From assembly GCA_009746045.1 (NCBI GenBank), contig RPFO01000089.1:1425666-1489665 (forward strand): a stretch of DNA of 64,000 nucleotides, read 5' to 3'. A program made the position numbers and the translations under genes. This document shows positions 32,160 to 43,529 of the stretch, in pieces (the stretch's first letter is position 1; each line of letters starts with the position of its first letter). Source of the stretch: Mesostigma viride. Taxonomy: Eukaryota > Streptophyta > Mesostigmatophyceae > Mesostigmatales > Mesostigmataceae. Under the pieces are notes generated by a model, which searched no databases, was not told the DNA's origin, and saw nothing but the letters and a program-made list of their open reading frames with translations.

Positions 32160-35100
32160 ATGGTTTATTGCAAAAATATCGACTGGGATGTTAAGAAAAA
32201 CACCAATATTGAACATTCAGGGCAATGATCATCACGGTCATCAAGTGTCAACCTCCGACCCATCGCTGGCCAAGCATCCATCGTGCTGATCAAAGGTAAA
32301 ATCGTCAATATCTACACTGAATCACAACACTGCATCATGCATCCATTGCTCTGAGCTCACAACACTAGTATGATAAAATGGCAACGGGGAGTGAACATAT
32401 TCAGATGGCATGCAACAACCCGATGAAATGGCACAACTGATCAAATACGAACACAAACTGTATTGATACACACACAAGGAACGGTGCACTCAAGCATGGC
32501 TGTGGGTGGTGTGCAAAATGGACACCCACAATCATCTCACAAATGCAATATAAAATCTGTTGACCGAGAAGTACAACGGGGCTCAACAGTCCTCGTCATC
32601 AAAGTCATCATCCTCATCATCACCGAAACCATCACGAGGGCTGTCCCAGCCACCATTGCTGAAGTAACTGGATGACTCTCTAGAAACAATCACAGGACAC
32701 TGTCGAGTGCTACGGCAATGTGACCATTGAAGGCTCAGAGCCTACAAAATCTGCATCCGCATGTGGCCTCTCGCCGTGTTGGACTGACGGATGTGCCCGG
32801 CCCGACTGTGTTAGGTATATTGCCTGCATGCAAGACAAAAATACATCATCCGGCAAAGCACGCATCGGTACACACAAAAATTTGTTAGTGAGATGAACGC
32901 TACGCGCTGGACGTGCCAACAACTTTGCATGACTTCAGTTCACTTGTATGTAAGGATGCGGGGGAGATCGCAGCAGTTGCGTGGCTATCTATGAGTACCG
33001 GCCTAATTTTAGGACAAAGAAAGGTGAGATACTGGGCCAAGAGAGAGACAGGGGTGCTCGAGAAAAAAAATTGGCCATAGATGTTCACCTAAATTGTATC
33101 TACATGCCTCACAAGTTGTAGGGAACTGCACACCCAGAAATCCTGGAGTCGCAAAGGTTCCCTAACATGCCAAGAGGCCTCACAATCTACTTCATTGCAA
33201 TCTCTGTATGGTTAATACGGCAATAAGAAAGAAACGCCTGAATAGTGCCAAGAAAATGCAAGGCCAATCAACCAACAATATGCCCCGTTACAGGTAGGAT
33301 GAACTCTAACGAGGCTGAAGGCTCTACGTCTGCAGTTGACACTAGCAGGAGTCGTTCAGGGTGGGGAGCGGGGGGGAGGGAATGAAAAAAAGCTGTGATC
33401 TGAGCAAAAAGGATAAATATGCAAAGATGCTACCCATGCAAGGAAGCGAGATATAGTCCAGCAATGCCATGAATGTCAACCAAGGCTACTGGATTGCAAA
33501 GAAGATTCTACCGACAGCGAAGGAATTGGTACAAATAATGCAAACTATTTGTAGCTCAGAGCATCACCAGCGGGCTACAAAAAAATCATGCACTGAAGCT
33601 GGAAGAACAAGGCCAATGGTGGCTGACACGCACAGCACGTTGATAATTTGAGGAATGAGCACTACATAAAGAATGATCACCGTTGCTCACCATCAAGAAT
33701 TCGCCGCGCTGGACAGGTGACCAAGAGCTTGTCGCTGCCACATGCGATGGGGCCGCGTGCAAGTCCAACGGTATCAGGCATCACAAGTACACGCGCAAAA
33801 TTGACACCACAATGGCAACACAGATGCACACATACGAATGTATAACGACCGAAAGCATAAACAGAGAATCAGTAGGTTAAGACAAGGAAAGTGGCGCAAG
33901 AGCAGCCCATGTCATGCAACTCTCAATCTGAACAAGGTTATGCCCTTCATGAAAACTAAATCGGATGTCGTTTGCATAGTCTATTGACCTTGTACGAATG
34001 AGATAGTGAAACTGCTGCAGCATTCATGGCAAGCACGGCTAACTTGGCATGAAACCGAGCGGCCCATAGCAGCCTTGGCCCTAGGGCGATACGTGAGAAT
34101 GCCACGTGCGTACGGCATGCATGTTAAAGTCGATGCAAAATTATTAGAATTTCAGGCGAGGAATTCCTTGCTCACCTCAACTGGTAAAGAGTGGGCAGCT
34201 TCTGGATGTCCGAATGTGCTGTGCCTACCACTGAGCGAACAGATCGATGAAAGCTTTATTCCAGACCATGCCTATGTTTCTCCCCCGATGGCTGCTTGTA
34301 GCCTTGTCCGAGCTCGCTCCTGAATTCATTTAAGACGACGCCCTAATGGCTACATAAATCACGACGGTCATCAGTGAGCCTATGCTCCTATTCCAACCAC
34401 CACGTGCGTTCATACAGAAGCGACATTGCTGGAAATCAAAAGGCACATAATCACGCCTTGGCTGCGAGCCGATCGCAGCTCCCTTCCACCTTTCCCACCT
34501 GTGCAGCGTGGATAGATGTTCAAGTCAAGTAATTTTTTTTTTCGCGTCGTCTTAACTTCAACTTCAACGGTAACACCCGCGCAACCACTGGAATGAGGGC
34601 TCGCAATTCGCGAAGTCTCATCAACGTCGCAAAGTCTGGTAACTTGGGGTCATCGGCTCATCGCTCTTCCTGTCATCACTCATCAGTGCCAAATACTATC
34701 GTCATCACTGTCGTCATTAGAGGCCCTTTACTATCGTCAGTCACTCGCTTTGTGACGATAACTAACGTACGGTATATTGCATCAGTCGTACTTCCCGCCC
34801 CCCCCCCTGCCCACGTCCCCTTCCGATTTCGCCGCTACTACATATCTCTCTGAGTAGAAGTAGTTTGACATACATGAGGAATAACTGACTGACGAAACCA
34901 GTAAAAAGACGACTGACATGACTCTCTAGTATCGCTTGGTTTTGACCGCTTGCTGCTGGCCTGGCATCGTAACTGTTAGCCGTACCGTTCAGACTACAGT
35001 CGACGGCGGCCCCTAGCTTGGGAGTCTGGAATGAATGGACAATAAATCAATAATCTTTCGCAACAAGCGCAAGTCTGGAATCAACCCGTCAGGATCCTTG

Positions 35101-36620
35101 CGCAAAATTCAAATATTGCGCCGAAACCGATGGCGAACGACTAGGTGCATGGACTGAGGCGCACGCAAATCCATTTGGCTACTGTAAGGCTAGGCAGTAT
35201 ATCCCATGGAAAGCGGGAAAATTTTTTAAATGGCGGCTATGGCGGATTTACGATTTTCACCCGCCTAATCTTCGAGGACTGAGAAAAATTTTAGCCTATC
35301 GAAACCTCCTGCGCGAGACCTTCCTAATGAGCTCTCATTGCGCCACCCATGCGCAGCTTTGACAGACTTATCGTCGCCCTGCCAACTGAGCCGACGCCTC
35401 GACTCCTTCTGAGGCCCAGCACTGTAAACAGGCCATCTTTCCTCAACCGCTGGCGCAATGTTTCCCTCTTTTACCTTGCCTGCCCATGCCCGCGATTCGA
35501 GCTTTCTTGGGTCAATTCTGTGCAGTTACCAGAATTCTAGCCCCACCGCCAATGCAGCCGCCCCTTTGGCTGTTGAGTGATGTCCAACTGGCACGATGGA
35601 AAGGCCTCCATCACATTGGCGCCCTCTCCAGTGGCCCACATGTACCGACGAGACCTGCATCTCGAGCTCCTCGGCCCACACGCTGCAGCTGTCACCACGC
35701 GAGACGCCCTGAGACTCTCGGCATCATTTTCCCATGCAATATCACGCCCTCGATTCGCAGCAAGGTCTTCACCTACCGGCTACCACCATACCGGCCATGA
35801 GCCCTTGCTGCACCACTGCACCACACGAAGTGTGCGGCCCTGAATTAAGTTAAGTACACGGCAGGACTAGGAACCCCCCGAAATTACATCAGGATCTCCA
35901 ATGGCCTTGGCGTCACATCTTGCGAACGTTGTCACTGTTGGCAGTTGCTGGTTGCTGTTGGTTGTTGCATGGTGAGGGTTTCAGATGTTCTCGGAACAGC
36001 TGGTCCCATGTTGCTATGCATGCAGTTACTCTTGCCATTATGTGTGTCCATGTGCCTCCAACCATCCCGCCACAATGCCAGCACCCTCCACCCTGCTAAT
36101 CCCCACTCGCCCCACTCCCCTGCCTGTTCCATACCCACCCCACCCACAAAGATACATTACGGACATCCACATGCCGCTATCCATCCCCCCCTGACTACGG
36201 ACCACTCTCGCCCCCACCCTGAGGTCCCCCACAACACCGTAACACCGCCCTCCTCCCCAAACCATACACTGCCCTCCTCCCCAAACCATACGCTGACCCA
36301 CCCGACCATCCACCTTGAGTCCCCCTAGCCAACCTATGTGACTACCACCCTTCCGTATTACCTCCACCACATTCCACACCAACATCGCAAACCATCCACT
36401 AAACCAACCACCCGCCCCACAACGAGGTTCCCCTACACCACTGCACCCCGCCCAGTGACCCCACCCCCCGCTGCCCTAATATACGATGACTCCACCCCAC
36501 CATCCACATGAACCATAACCAACCCCGCCCACCCCGGCCTCCGGGGCAACCAACCCCTTGTCCACTCAACCATAACTGACCCTGCTGCATAGACCATCGC
36601 CAAGCCCGCCTACGTACCAT
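32160..36620. other. Interior of the 6.86-kb TIR element, no clear gene
   Basis: About 4.4 kb without a long frame. One candidate last exon on the minus strand (32679-32583) starts after tgtttctag and reads ESSSYFSNGGWDSPRDG followed by an acidic D/E tail and TGA, protein-like but unsupported by partner exons. 35900-36560 is C-rich and low in complexity. An intron-rich, decayed transposase gene is possible. Confidence 0.3.
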
Positions 36621-36760
36621 TAATAATTAATTAATTAATTAGGAACATAACTCCGTTGGGAGTATATGTAGCACATAGCCCTGAGAAGGGGCATATGGCC
36701 TTTAATACACTCTTGGCTACTTCTTGCAGGTGGGGGAATGTAAACTGCCACCTGCTCTGG
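36621..36760 (-). mobile_element. LINE-like 3' module, subfamily B
   Basis: A (TTAA) tract, then aggaacataactccgttggg with hairpin CTCC-CAAC-GGAG (minus, 36651-36662) and the ctgagaaggggcatatggcc segment, shared with 39995-40140 in reverse and 4306-4420. Inserted inside the 6.86-kb element. Confidence 0.55.
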
Positions 36761-37119
36761 GTGCACGAAGTGCACCTGCCCACCACTGTATTCAGGCACC
36801 TACGTACCATAGGCAAGCCACCACGGCAACCCAAGCATCCCCACCCCTCACACGAACCTGTGACCTACGCACGAGCTACCCACATTTACAACTGCGTTCC
36901 ACAACTACTAAATCATCAACCCCTACCAATGTCCCCCTTGACACCCGCCAAAGGAGGGGGAACCCCCCCCCCTTCCCCCACCCACCCACCCACCCACCCC
37001 ACTACACTACATCGGACCGGTATTGTAATCTAGCGCCGCACCGGCTGTGACTGACCTGACTGACCCCAGGTTGCGCGGTTTCTCAGGTGACTGTGGGAAA
37101 CTGGGCTTATTCATGAGAG

Positions 37120-37290
37120 GGGGTGTCTAAACTGGGGTGGTTAATGTCAGAGTGGGCTGAGTGGGGGCTGTGGGAAACTGGGATAGTGTATGAGTGGGGG
37201 GGTCTAAACTGGGTTGTTCATGAGTGGGCTGAGCGGGGGCTGTCAGAAACTGGGATTATTTATGAGTGGGCAGTGTGTGAAACTGGGATT
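37120..37290. repeat. Degenerate GTGGGCTGAGTGGGGGCTGT minisatellite
   Basis: Three to four imperfect units built from gagtgggctgagtgggggctgt and gaaactgggat. The following 37300-37900 holds nothing recognisable. Confidence 0.7.
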
Positions 37291-37929
37291 TTTTTTTTTT
37301 TTTTAATGACTGATTGCAATTTTACAACCCCCTCATGAGGGGGTTGTAAACACTGGGATTATGAGTTTGCGGGCGGGGGAGGCCGCCTTGCTGTTCTTGA
37401 AACCCATTCAAGGATGTTCTAGGCAACACATTGATTTTGATGTGCATTTCTATTGATCGAGGCTGTGAAAGGCTATGACAAATCTTGAGTGTTCAAACTT
37501 GCCTTTTTTTTTCTGCTCACAGGGAGACAAGGTGCCGGCCTCCTCGTCGTCGTCCACTTAACATCGTCATCTAGGCGCCATGACTGCGCAGGTTTGTTTT
37601 TGTTTTCTTGATCTATATCGAGCGCTTTCTTGTTCATGAATTGGTTTTCTAGGGTGCGGTGGCAGATGAGACAACTGACACCAACCATCCGTTAATGTTT
37701 CTTGCGCATGTGCGTTTTTTAATGCATTCCAGGAACATTCTGAGATTTCTGTCACGCAACGACAAGCGCCAAGCCGGCGTTTGCAAATTGTCACTGATCG
37801 ATAATCACTGTTGAAGAATGAAGAATCAAGAATGAAGAATGAAGATCTGTTACATTTATCTTTATATTTGTAATAAAGAAATCGCGAGCTGTGCTTTTCA
37901 TCCGTTTTGCTTTGGAATGTGTTCTGATA

Positions 37930-38480
37930 TATCTGTGTGATATGTCATGATCGCCCGTGGTTTTATGTCACTGTTTTCTCCCTAGATTTATCAGTGACAT
38001 TGTCACGGCTTTGTCACCCTTTTTTTCCTGATATATCAGTGACAATGTCACGGATTTCGTCACCCTTTTTTTCCTGATATATCAGTGATAATGTCACGGA
38101 TTTGTCACCCTTTTTTTCCTGATATATCAGTGATAATGTCACGGATTTGTCACCCTTTTTTCGTGATAATGTCACGGATTTGTCACCCTTTTTTCGTGAT
38201 AATGTCACGGATTTGTCACCCTTTTTTCGTGATATATCAGTGATAATGTCACGGATTTTGTCAGTGCGTTTTATCAAGTCGTGACATTGATATTTTGTGA
38301 TAATTTCCTTGTTTTTGTCACAAAGATAATCACAGAATATGCTGGTTTTATCACATGATTTGTCACGAAATGTCACAGAATATCACACTTTTGTCACAAA
38401 AAATCACAAAATGTCACATTTTGTCACATCCACATCACAAAATGTCACGTGATATGTCACAAAATATCACAAAATGTCAC
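37930..38480. repeat. Right subterminal array of the TIR element
   Basis: Tandem units of about 33 and 45 bp built on GTCACGGATTTGTCACCCTTT, some with gatatatcagtgataat, pass into dense TGTCACAAAATGTCA copies up to the right TIR. It mirrors the left array in reverse orientation. Lys/Asp-rich frames here are artefacts. Confidence 0.9.
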
Positions 38481-38533
38481 ACCCCCCTTCCCGGTGCACG
38501 TTGGACATGAAGATGTAAGGAGACAATAATACG

Positions 38534-39181
38534 AGTTAGAAAGAGCTCCCAACGCATGTGAGCTCTTGGTCTTTCACAGCACGACTTAGCCAATGTTGCA
38601 AGGCAGCAACCTTAAATCTGTTCACCAGGCCACGACCACTGTGGGCACTTCCACGACCAAGGTGGCACCCACGGTTCGTGCTTTCCGAGATAGCTGGTCA
38701 TCCCCCATGACCAAGCTATATCCTTTGCGTTGTTCCTCGTTCCCATCGGCATGACGAGGCACGTGCAGGCGTACAAGCAAATCCACAACGTCCACTGGCA
38801 TCAGTGCAGAGCCAGGACGTACTGGATTTGCCTAGACTCTGCAACCTAGGAAGTACAGGACCTGTCACAAGCCTGCAAGGTCTAGTATCCTTGCAGCCCT
38901 GTGCCAGCTCCAGTACCCCACTGGTCACAGGCTGCTGCTCCTCCTGGTCTGCGTGGATCACAGTCACGTGATAGACAGGCTAAGCCTGTGCAGGCACGGC
39001 CTGCCACGTGTCCTGTCCACTATACCAGAGGACTGCACCCTACTAGTCGGCCACGGATGGCTAGGACTTCGGGACTTCATATCTTTCTCGTCCCTTGTCT
39101 GTTTCAGGCGGTCAGCACGGCGTTGGAAAGGTCTTTCCAAACTGCATCCACTTAGCATATTGGTTGCCCAAAATGCTAACT
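38534..39181 (-). repeat. Copia-A 5' LTR
   Basis: 648 bp, twin of 15992-16636 with a 3-bp CTA insertion. The outer end CTAACT abuts the TSD TAAAT at 39182-39186. The sequence after its inner end (minus strand CGTATTATTGTCTCC) does not resemble the usual initiator-Met primer site; the primer is undetermined. Confidence 0.93.
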
Positions 39182-39447
39182 TAAATAGCTCAGCAAGCTA
39201 CACACTCAGGGAACTACAAATGGTTGAGTTTTGGTTGCCAACAAGTGTGTGCATTGGCTGGGGCATACCCAGCCCTAATTAGCGCCTTTTTCTATTTATA
39301 ACGCAATATTGGCGTATACTTGGGGGTGGTACCCCCAACAAGTGCATGGACAGCTCACAAGAGATGTTATTTAGTGCCCGCAATCATATTTCAGCATTGT
39401 GCAAATGAATTTCAAGTGTTATTACCATAGTTCAATTTTTAAGGGTT

Positions 39448-39702
39448 TTGGGGTGCCACCTCCCCTTAATTAAATGCCGCAAGCAGCTCTCGAGGACTCG
39501 CTTCACGCTGGACGACGACTTGACCCTGGCCCAGCAACAGCGGCGACGCGAGCTATGGCCGACCTACCTTCAGCAGCTCCGGCAGAGCGCAAGGGGGAAG
39601 CCGGTATATTGGAGGGGGGCGGTCATCCACGTTGACCACAAGCCCTGGCAGGCACCTCTTGCCACCTCAGACTATATACATGTAGGGAATATATACCAGT
39701 AG
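39448..39702 (+). pseudogene. L1 ORF1-like C-terminal domain fragment
   Basis: Frame reading TRFTLDDDLTLAQQQRRREL, WPTYLQQLRQSARGKPVYWR, GAVIHVDHKPW. The pattern of a basic start, DDDLT..QQ.RR..LWP, a helix, then a strand with ..YWRG..I.VD matches the C-terminal domain of L1 ORF1p-type RNA-binding proteins (Transposase_22-like). The N-terminal coiled coil and RRM are missing, so this is a 5'-truncated copy. RNA-binding chaperone function is family knowledge. Confidence 0.6.
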
Positions 39703-40180
39703 TCTAGATTAGTCAGGCTTAGCCTAGCATGTGGCCCACGCGCATGTGCGCCCATAACGGCCCCCATGGATGATGCCTTCAGAATTTAGCCAAGCCATGC
39801 CTATAATGGGACCTCCCATGGATGTTGCATTAAGAATTAAGCCATGCTATGCCTATGCAGAGAGATGCTCTCTGTTGAGAAGCCATGCCCTAGCTCTTGT
39901 TGTATAGCCATGATGATCTTCCCCCACATGACAGCTAGGCTCCCCCTTAGTTGGGCATAGCTTGCATGATAGATCATGGGTGTGCAGGTGCCCTGGCGCA
40001 CCTGTGTAGAGCAAGGGTAGCTTGCATTCCCACCCTTGCAGGAAGTAGCCCAGAATGTATTAAAAGCCATATGCCCCTTCAGTTCTCAGGGATATGTGCT
40101 ACATGTACTCCCAACGGAGTCATGTTCCTAATTAATTAATTAATTAATTAATTAATTAATTAATTAATTAATTAATTAAG
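39448..40180 (+). mobile_element. 5'-truncated LINE-like copy with 3' hairpin and (ATTA)n tail
   Basis: Plus orientation: the ORF1-like coding end, about 400 nt of 3' UTR, hairpin CTCC-CAAC-GGAG at 40108-40119, then tcatgttcct and a pure (AATT)n run to about 40180. The ORF1-type end directly ahead of the 3' signature without RT resembles HAL1-type non-autonomous derivatives of L1. Continuity between coding end and hairpin is inferred from strand and spacing. Confidence 0.5.
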
Positions 40181-40384
40181 GGGAGGGTACATGCCTGAGG
40201 GCACTTTTCAGGAAACCATACCTATGCATGTGCTAAAAATCCAATGATGATTGGGGACCATAAATATGGTTTTAAAAAAATTTGCCAGCCACTTGGGGGG
40301 GGTACTAGCCCCCACCATAAACCGCGGTAACGCGCTAAAAATAGAAAAAGACGCTATTTTAGTCACATTTTTCGTAGGACAATT

Positions 40385-40860
40385 AAAAAATTAAATTAAA
40401 TTATAACATGCCTCCGTTGGGAGATCATGTAGCACATTTCCTTGATGGACGGTGGAGTGGAGAGAGCCGTGTAATCTAACTAACCTAACTCTAAGCTATC
40501 TATTCTAGAAAAATCCTAGCTACCCTACTCATCAAAACGCCTCCTCCGCTTGGGGGGAGGTGGCTTGCCCACAGGGTCGGGCGTGTGAGCCTTGACAATC
40601 TTCTGCCACCGCGTCTTGTTCTGCATGCCAGTCCAAAGAAGGGAGAGAGAGTGGATGCGGTATTCAAACTGGGCTGGGACCAGTAGGTCATCCAACAACA
40701 TCTGGACGTAGTTCGTGACATGTTTCCCTACCCTTTTGGGAATGCCCTTTGGGCCAGGCCAGGTCAGAATATGCCGCCCTGGCTGGCAAAGGACAATGGG
40801 CAAACATATTGGGACCAAATCATATATTCCCGCATAGTTCCCCCACTTTTTAGAAATTCT
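40385..40860 (-). mobile_element. 5'-truncated LINE-like module, subfamily A
   Basis: Homologous to 3949-4290: the same hairpin (40412-40423), A/T tail at 40381-40405, 3' UTR and coding end, but longer at its 5' side. Truncation lies near 40860. Confidence 0.55.
40525..40818 (-). pseudogene. C-terminal part of unassigned element protein
   Basis: About 97 codons: IPKRVGKHVTNYVQMLLDDL, FEYRIHSLSLLWTGMQNKTR and a basic C-terminus KPPPPKRRRRF. Homologous to 4078-4275. The similarity between two distant copies shows that the tail was under coding constraint or was recently copied. Protein family unknown. Confidence 0.5.
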
Positions 40861-40973
40861 ACCTAGTTGGTTGGGACCAAGAAATAAGCATGTTTACTCA
40901 CGTTGATGGATTTCCCGCAAAACAGGTACTTTTTTAATCCAAAAAAAAAAATCAAATCATAAACACATCATAT

Positions 40974-41062
40974 AGTTAAGTAATGCAATACGCATTACTA
41001 TATTGCATTACTTTTGCATACTTGCAAGTATGCAAAAGTAATGCGTATTGCATTACTTAACT
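40974..41062. repeat. Nested palindrome, 25-bp arms plus 26-bp inner palindrome
   Basis: Outer arms 40974-40998 and 41038-41062 are exact reverse complements. Immediately inside lies a perfect 26-bp palindrome (41012-41037, core GCATACTTGCAAGTATGC). A single-strand fold or cruciform is predicted. It may be a small foldback element. Confidence 0.9.
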
Positions 41063-41257
41063 AAGATTGGCGTTCGCTCCTGGGGTACCGGGTTCGAATC
41101 CTCTCGGAGGCACGGAAATATTTGCGGCGGGTAGGCCTGGGAGGCCGAGTCGAAATATTTGTGGATTTCTATGTTTGGCGGAGGCCGGGTAGGCCAAGTC
41201 GAAATAGGAATTACGGCGCAAGGCTGGGAATAGCCGAGTCGTAATTAATCGAGTCAC
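41063..41257. other. tRNA-like B-box motif and flank of Copia-C LTR
   Basis: ggttcgaatcc at 41091-41101 matches the pol III B-box consensus and is followed by cggaggca, like a tRNA 3' half. No matching A-box or cloverleaf 5' half is seen, so this is at most a tRNA-derived relic or SINE piece. Confidence 0.25.
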
Positions 41258-42904
41258 AGTTAGCAAACAAGCCCAGAGCGTGTGAGCTCTTGGTCTTTCA
41301 CGCCGAGTTGAGCCAATTGCTGGGGGACAGCAACCTTTAGCCCGAACACCAAGCCACACCTTGTTGGTCACTTCCAAGTGCGCAACCAGAGCGCGTGCTT
41401 CCGAGATAGCTTGGCCATCCCCATGACCAAGCTATATGCCTCTTTGTTGCTCCTCGTTCCCATCGGCGTGACGAGGCACATTGCAGGCTTGCTAGCAAAT
41501 CCTCAACGTCCACTGGCATCCTTGCAGAGCCAGGACGAACTGGATTTACCTAGCCACCTGCAACCTAGGAAGTACAGGACCTGTCACAAGCCTGCAAGAC
41601 CTAGTATCCTTGCAGCCTTGTGCCAGTTCCAGTACCCCACCAGTCGCAGGCTGCTGTCCCTCCTGGTCTACGTGGACTACAGTCACGTGATAGACAGGCT
41701 AAGCCTGTGCAGGCACGGCCTGCCACGTGTCCTGTCCACTGCCCCAGAGGGTTGCACCCTCGCCGGCCGCGGACGGCTAGGACTTCGGGATCTCATATTT
41801 TTCTCGTCCCTTGTCTGTTTCAGGCGGTCAGCACGGCGTTGGAAAGGTCTTTCCAAACTGCATTCACTTAGCATATTGGTCGCCCAAAATGCTAACTCCA
41901 ACCCTTTCTTCTTTTGGAGCTGGACCAGCTTGAAACAACCTAACCTAGCTTGTGCCCACTCAGCCACAGACCGCTTGGTCCCTTGACGTTGATCAGACCT
42001 GTCAGTCAGGGCACAGGTTCCTGCCTTCCTTTTGGGAACACAACATATGTGCCCTTGGATCAGTCTAGGTATACTGGCCAGTGAATCAGAGGTCACCCCA
42101 GGTTATCCCCTGACCCCTTGGTCAGCTCCCAACCTTTCCTTGGGAACTTGGTGTTGGATTAATGTCAAGGCATATTACCTAGTTCAATGGCTGGGATTAC
42201 AGGGTGCCAAGAACGTACTATTGTGAGTTCCTGGTCTTTCACAGTTATCACAGGCGCCCGTTCTTATGGCGCCCGCCTTGGCCAACCTTTCCCTTCTGCT
42301 CAAAGAACCTAGGTAACACCTATGTAAGTGCTGCCTCCTTGGGGAGCCCATGTCTTCACTGGGTGTTAAGCCCAGGGGTCATTCATGCCAGGCTGTGGCT
42401 CTGCTGGGGAATTGAACCCCACCCCAACTTCCAGGTTTAAAGGTGACCTGGAACTCTGAACAAGACATGCACAACAATGAGAGTCACAAGATGAGAATGA
42501 CATGATTATGTTTTAGCATTATATAACCCAGAATGTGGCTCCCTGGCAACCATGTGGCACATGGTCACACAACCAGGTTCTTTATTAGCAAACAGGTTGA
42601 AACAAGCACTAGAAAGACATATATACAGCAACCTGTAAGAACCAGCATTCGGGCTGCCCTTGCATGGCCTAACTGTTTGAGGCCAAAGGCGTCGACTTAA
42701 GTCCTGGGGCGACTCTTCTGAAACCCCATGGGGAGGGCCAGGCAAGATTCTCAGCTGGTAGGAGCGTATTCCCAACCAACTCCTGTCCAGAAGGGTGTAC
42801 CTAACCCTGAAGGACCGGTTGTCAACCAGTAAGCACCAGTCACCACTTGGCACTTTGGTCAAACAACCCACCGGGGACACCCAAGCTGAAGCAAGGCCTG
42901 GTCT

Positions 42905-43262
42905 CTATGGCCGCCCGTGCAAGGGGTCCATGAGCCCACGGAGCAGGGGGTACTGCCGCTCCGCCTTCTCCTCCAGCTTGGTGAGGGCATCTGCAGGGTT
43001 GTCCACACCAGGCACATGTTCAATGTGAGCTAGGTAGGACATCTCCTTGAGCAGCAGATAATCAAGATCCCTGCTCCTGGCCAGCTGCCTGTGCACAAAC
43101 TGCAGCATGCCCATGCTACCAGTCCTCACCAGTGTGTGCAGCTGCAACCTACAGGAAGCCACTTGACATAGCTGGTAGAAGAGCTCCCTCAAGTAAAGAG
43201 CAGTATGCAGCCCTTCACATATTGCCCTGCACTCAGCATGCAATATCACTGCTGGGTGTAAC
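42905..43262 (-). pseudogene. Copia-C RNase H, C-terminal part
   Basis: Reads ILHAECRAICEGLHTALYLR (catalytic Glu), LVRTGSMGMLQFVHRQ (the Asp expected in RTDS is Gly here) and HIEHVPGVDNPADALTK, ending at 42905. An intact frame but with one catalytic residue lost. Confidence 0.8.
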
Positions 43263-43529
43263 TGTCACGTCCGTGATCATTTACGTCCGTGCACTCAAGA
43301 AGTTACGCGATTGCCGTAATCGGAATCGTTACGTCCGACGTTTGGTTGGTTCCGATTCAGTATAGGCCGCAGGCTTTGTTCCTTGGGCCGGTGTGGAGCG
43401 CCGCGCCGGAAAGACCTGAATTTCTAGAGTGACAGTCTTAGGTGACCTGACTTAGGTTCGGGCGCAAGACTTTGGGGCGCAAAGCCTTGGTGGCTTGCGC
43501 AATATTCCGGTGCGTGACATTTGGCAGTT

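Larger units (their letters stand above)
31636..38495. mobile_element. 6.86-kb TIR element with TGTGACA-rich ends, 4-bp TSD
   Basis: The first 35 bp (ACCGGGAAGGGG, two variable bases, then TGTGACATTTTGTGATATTT) and the last 35 bp in reverse match except at those two bases. GCAC flanks both ends (31632-31635 and 38496-38499), and one copy restores the Copia-A ORF1 frame. Long subterminal arrays of TGTGACA-type motifs lie inside each end. No transposase recognised; superfamily open. It carries a LINE-like 3' module (36621-36760). Confidence 0.85.
15992..39181 (-). mobile_element. Copia-A: complete copia-like LTR element, nested host of three insertions
   Basis: LTRs at 15992-16636 and 38534-39181 differ by one 3-bp indel and about one substitution, flanked by TAAAT on both sides (15987-15991 and 39182-39186). 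The element reads on the minus strand: 5' LTR, leader, ORF1, GAG with CCHC, integrase, protease-like domain, RT, RNase H, 1-kb 3' region, purine tract, 3' LTR. Three later insertions sit inside: a LINE at 18302-24789, a hAT at 25213-26510 and a TIR element at 31636-38495. Removing each with one TSD copy leaves a continuous reading frame. Native length is about 8.5 kb. LTR similarity implies a recent insertion, so the three guests are younger still. Confidence 0.93.

Noticed and set aside
38014-38376. Lys/Asp-rich repeat protein
   Set aside because: Explained by the subterminal array of the 6.86-kb TIR element.
41063-41115. Complete tRNA gene
   Set aside because: Only a B-box-like ggttcgaatcc and a 3'-like end are present; the T stem pairs poorly, and no D arm or anticodon arm can be drawn.
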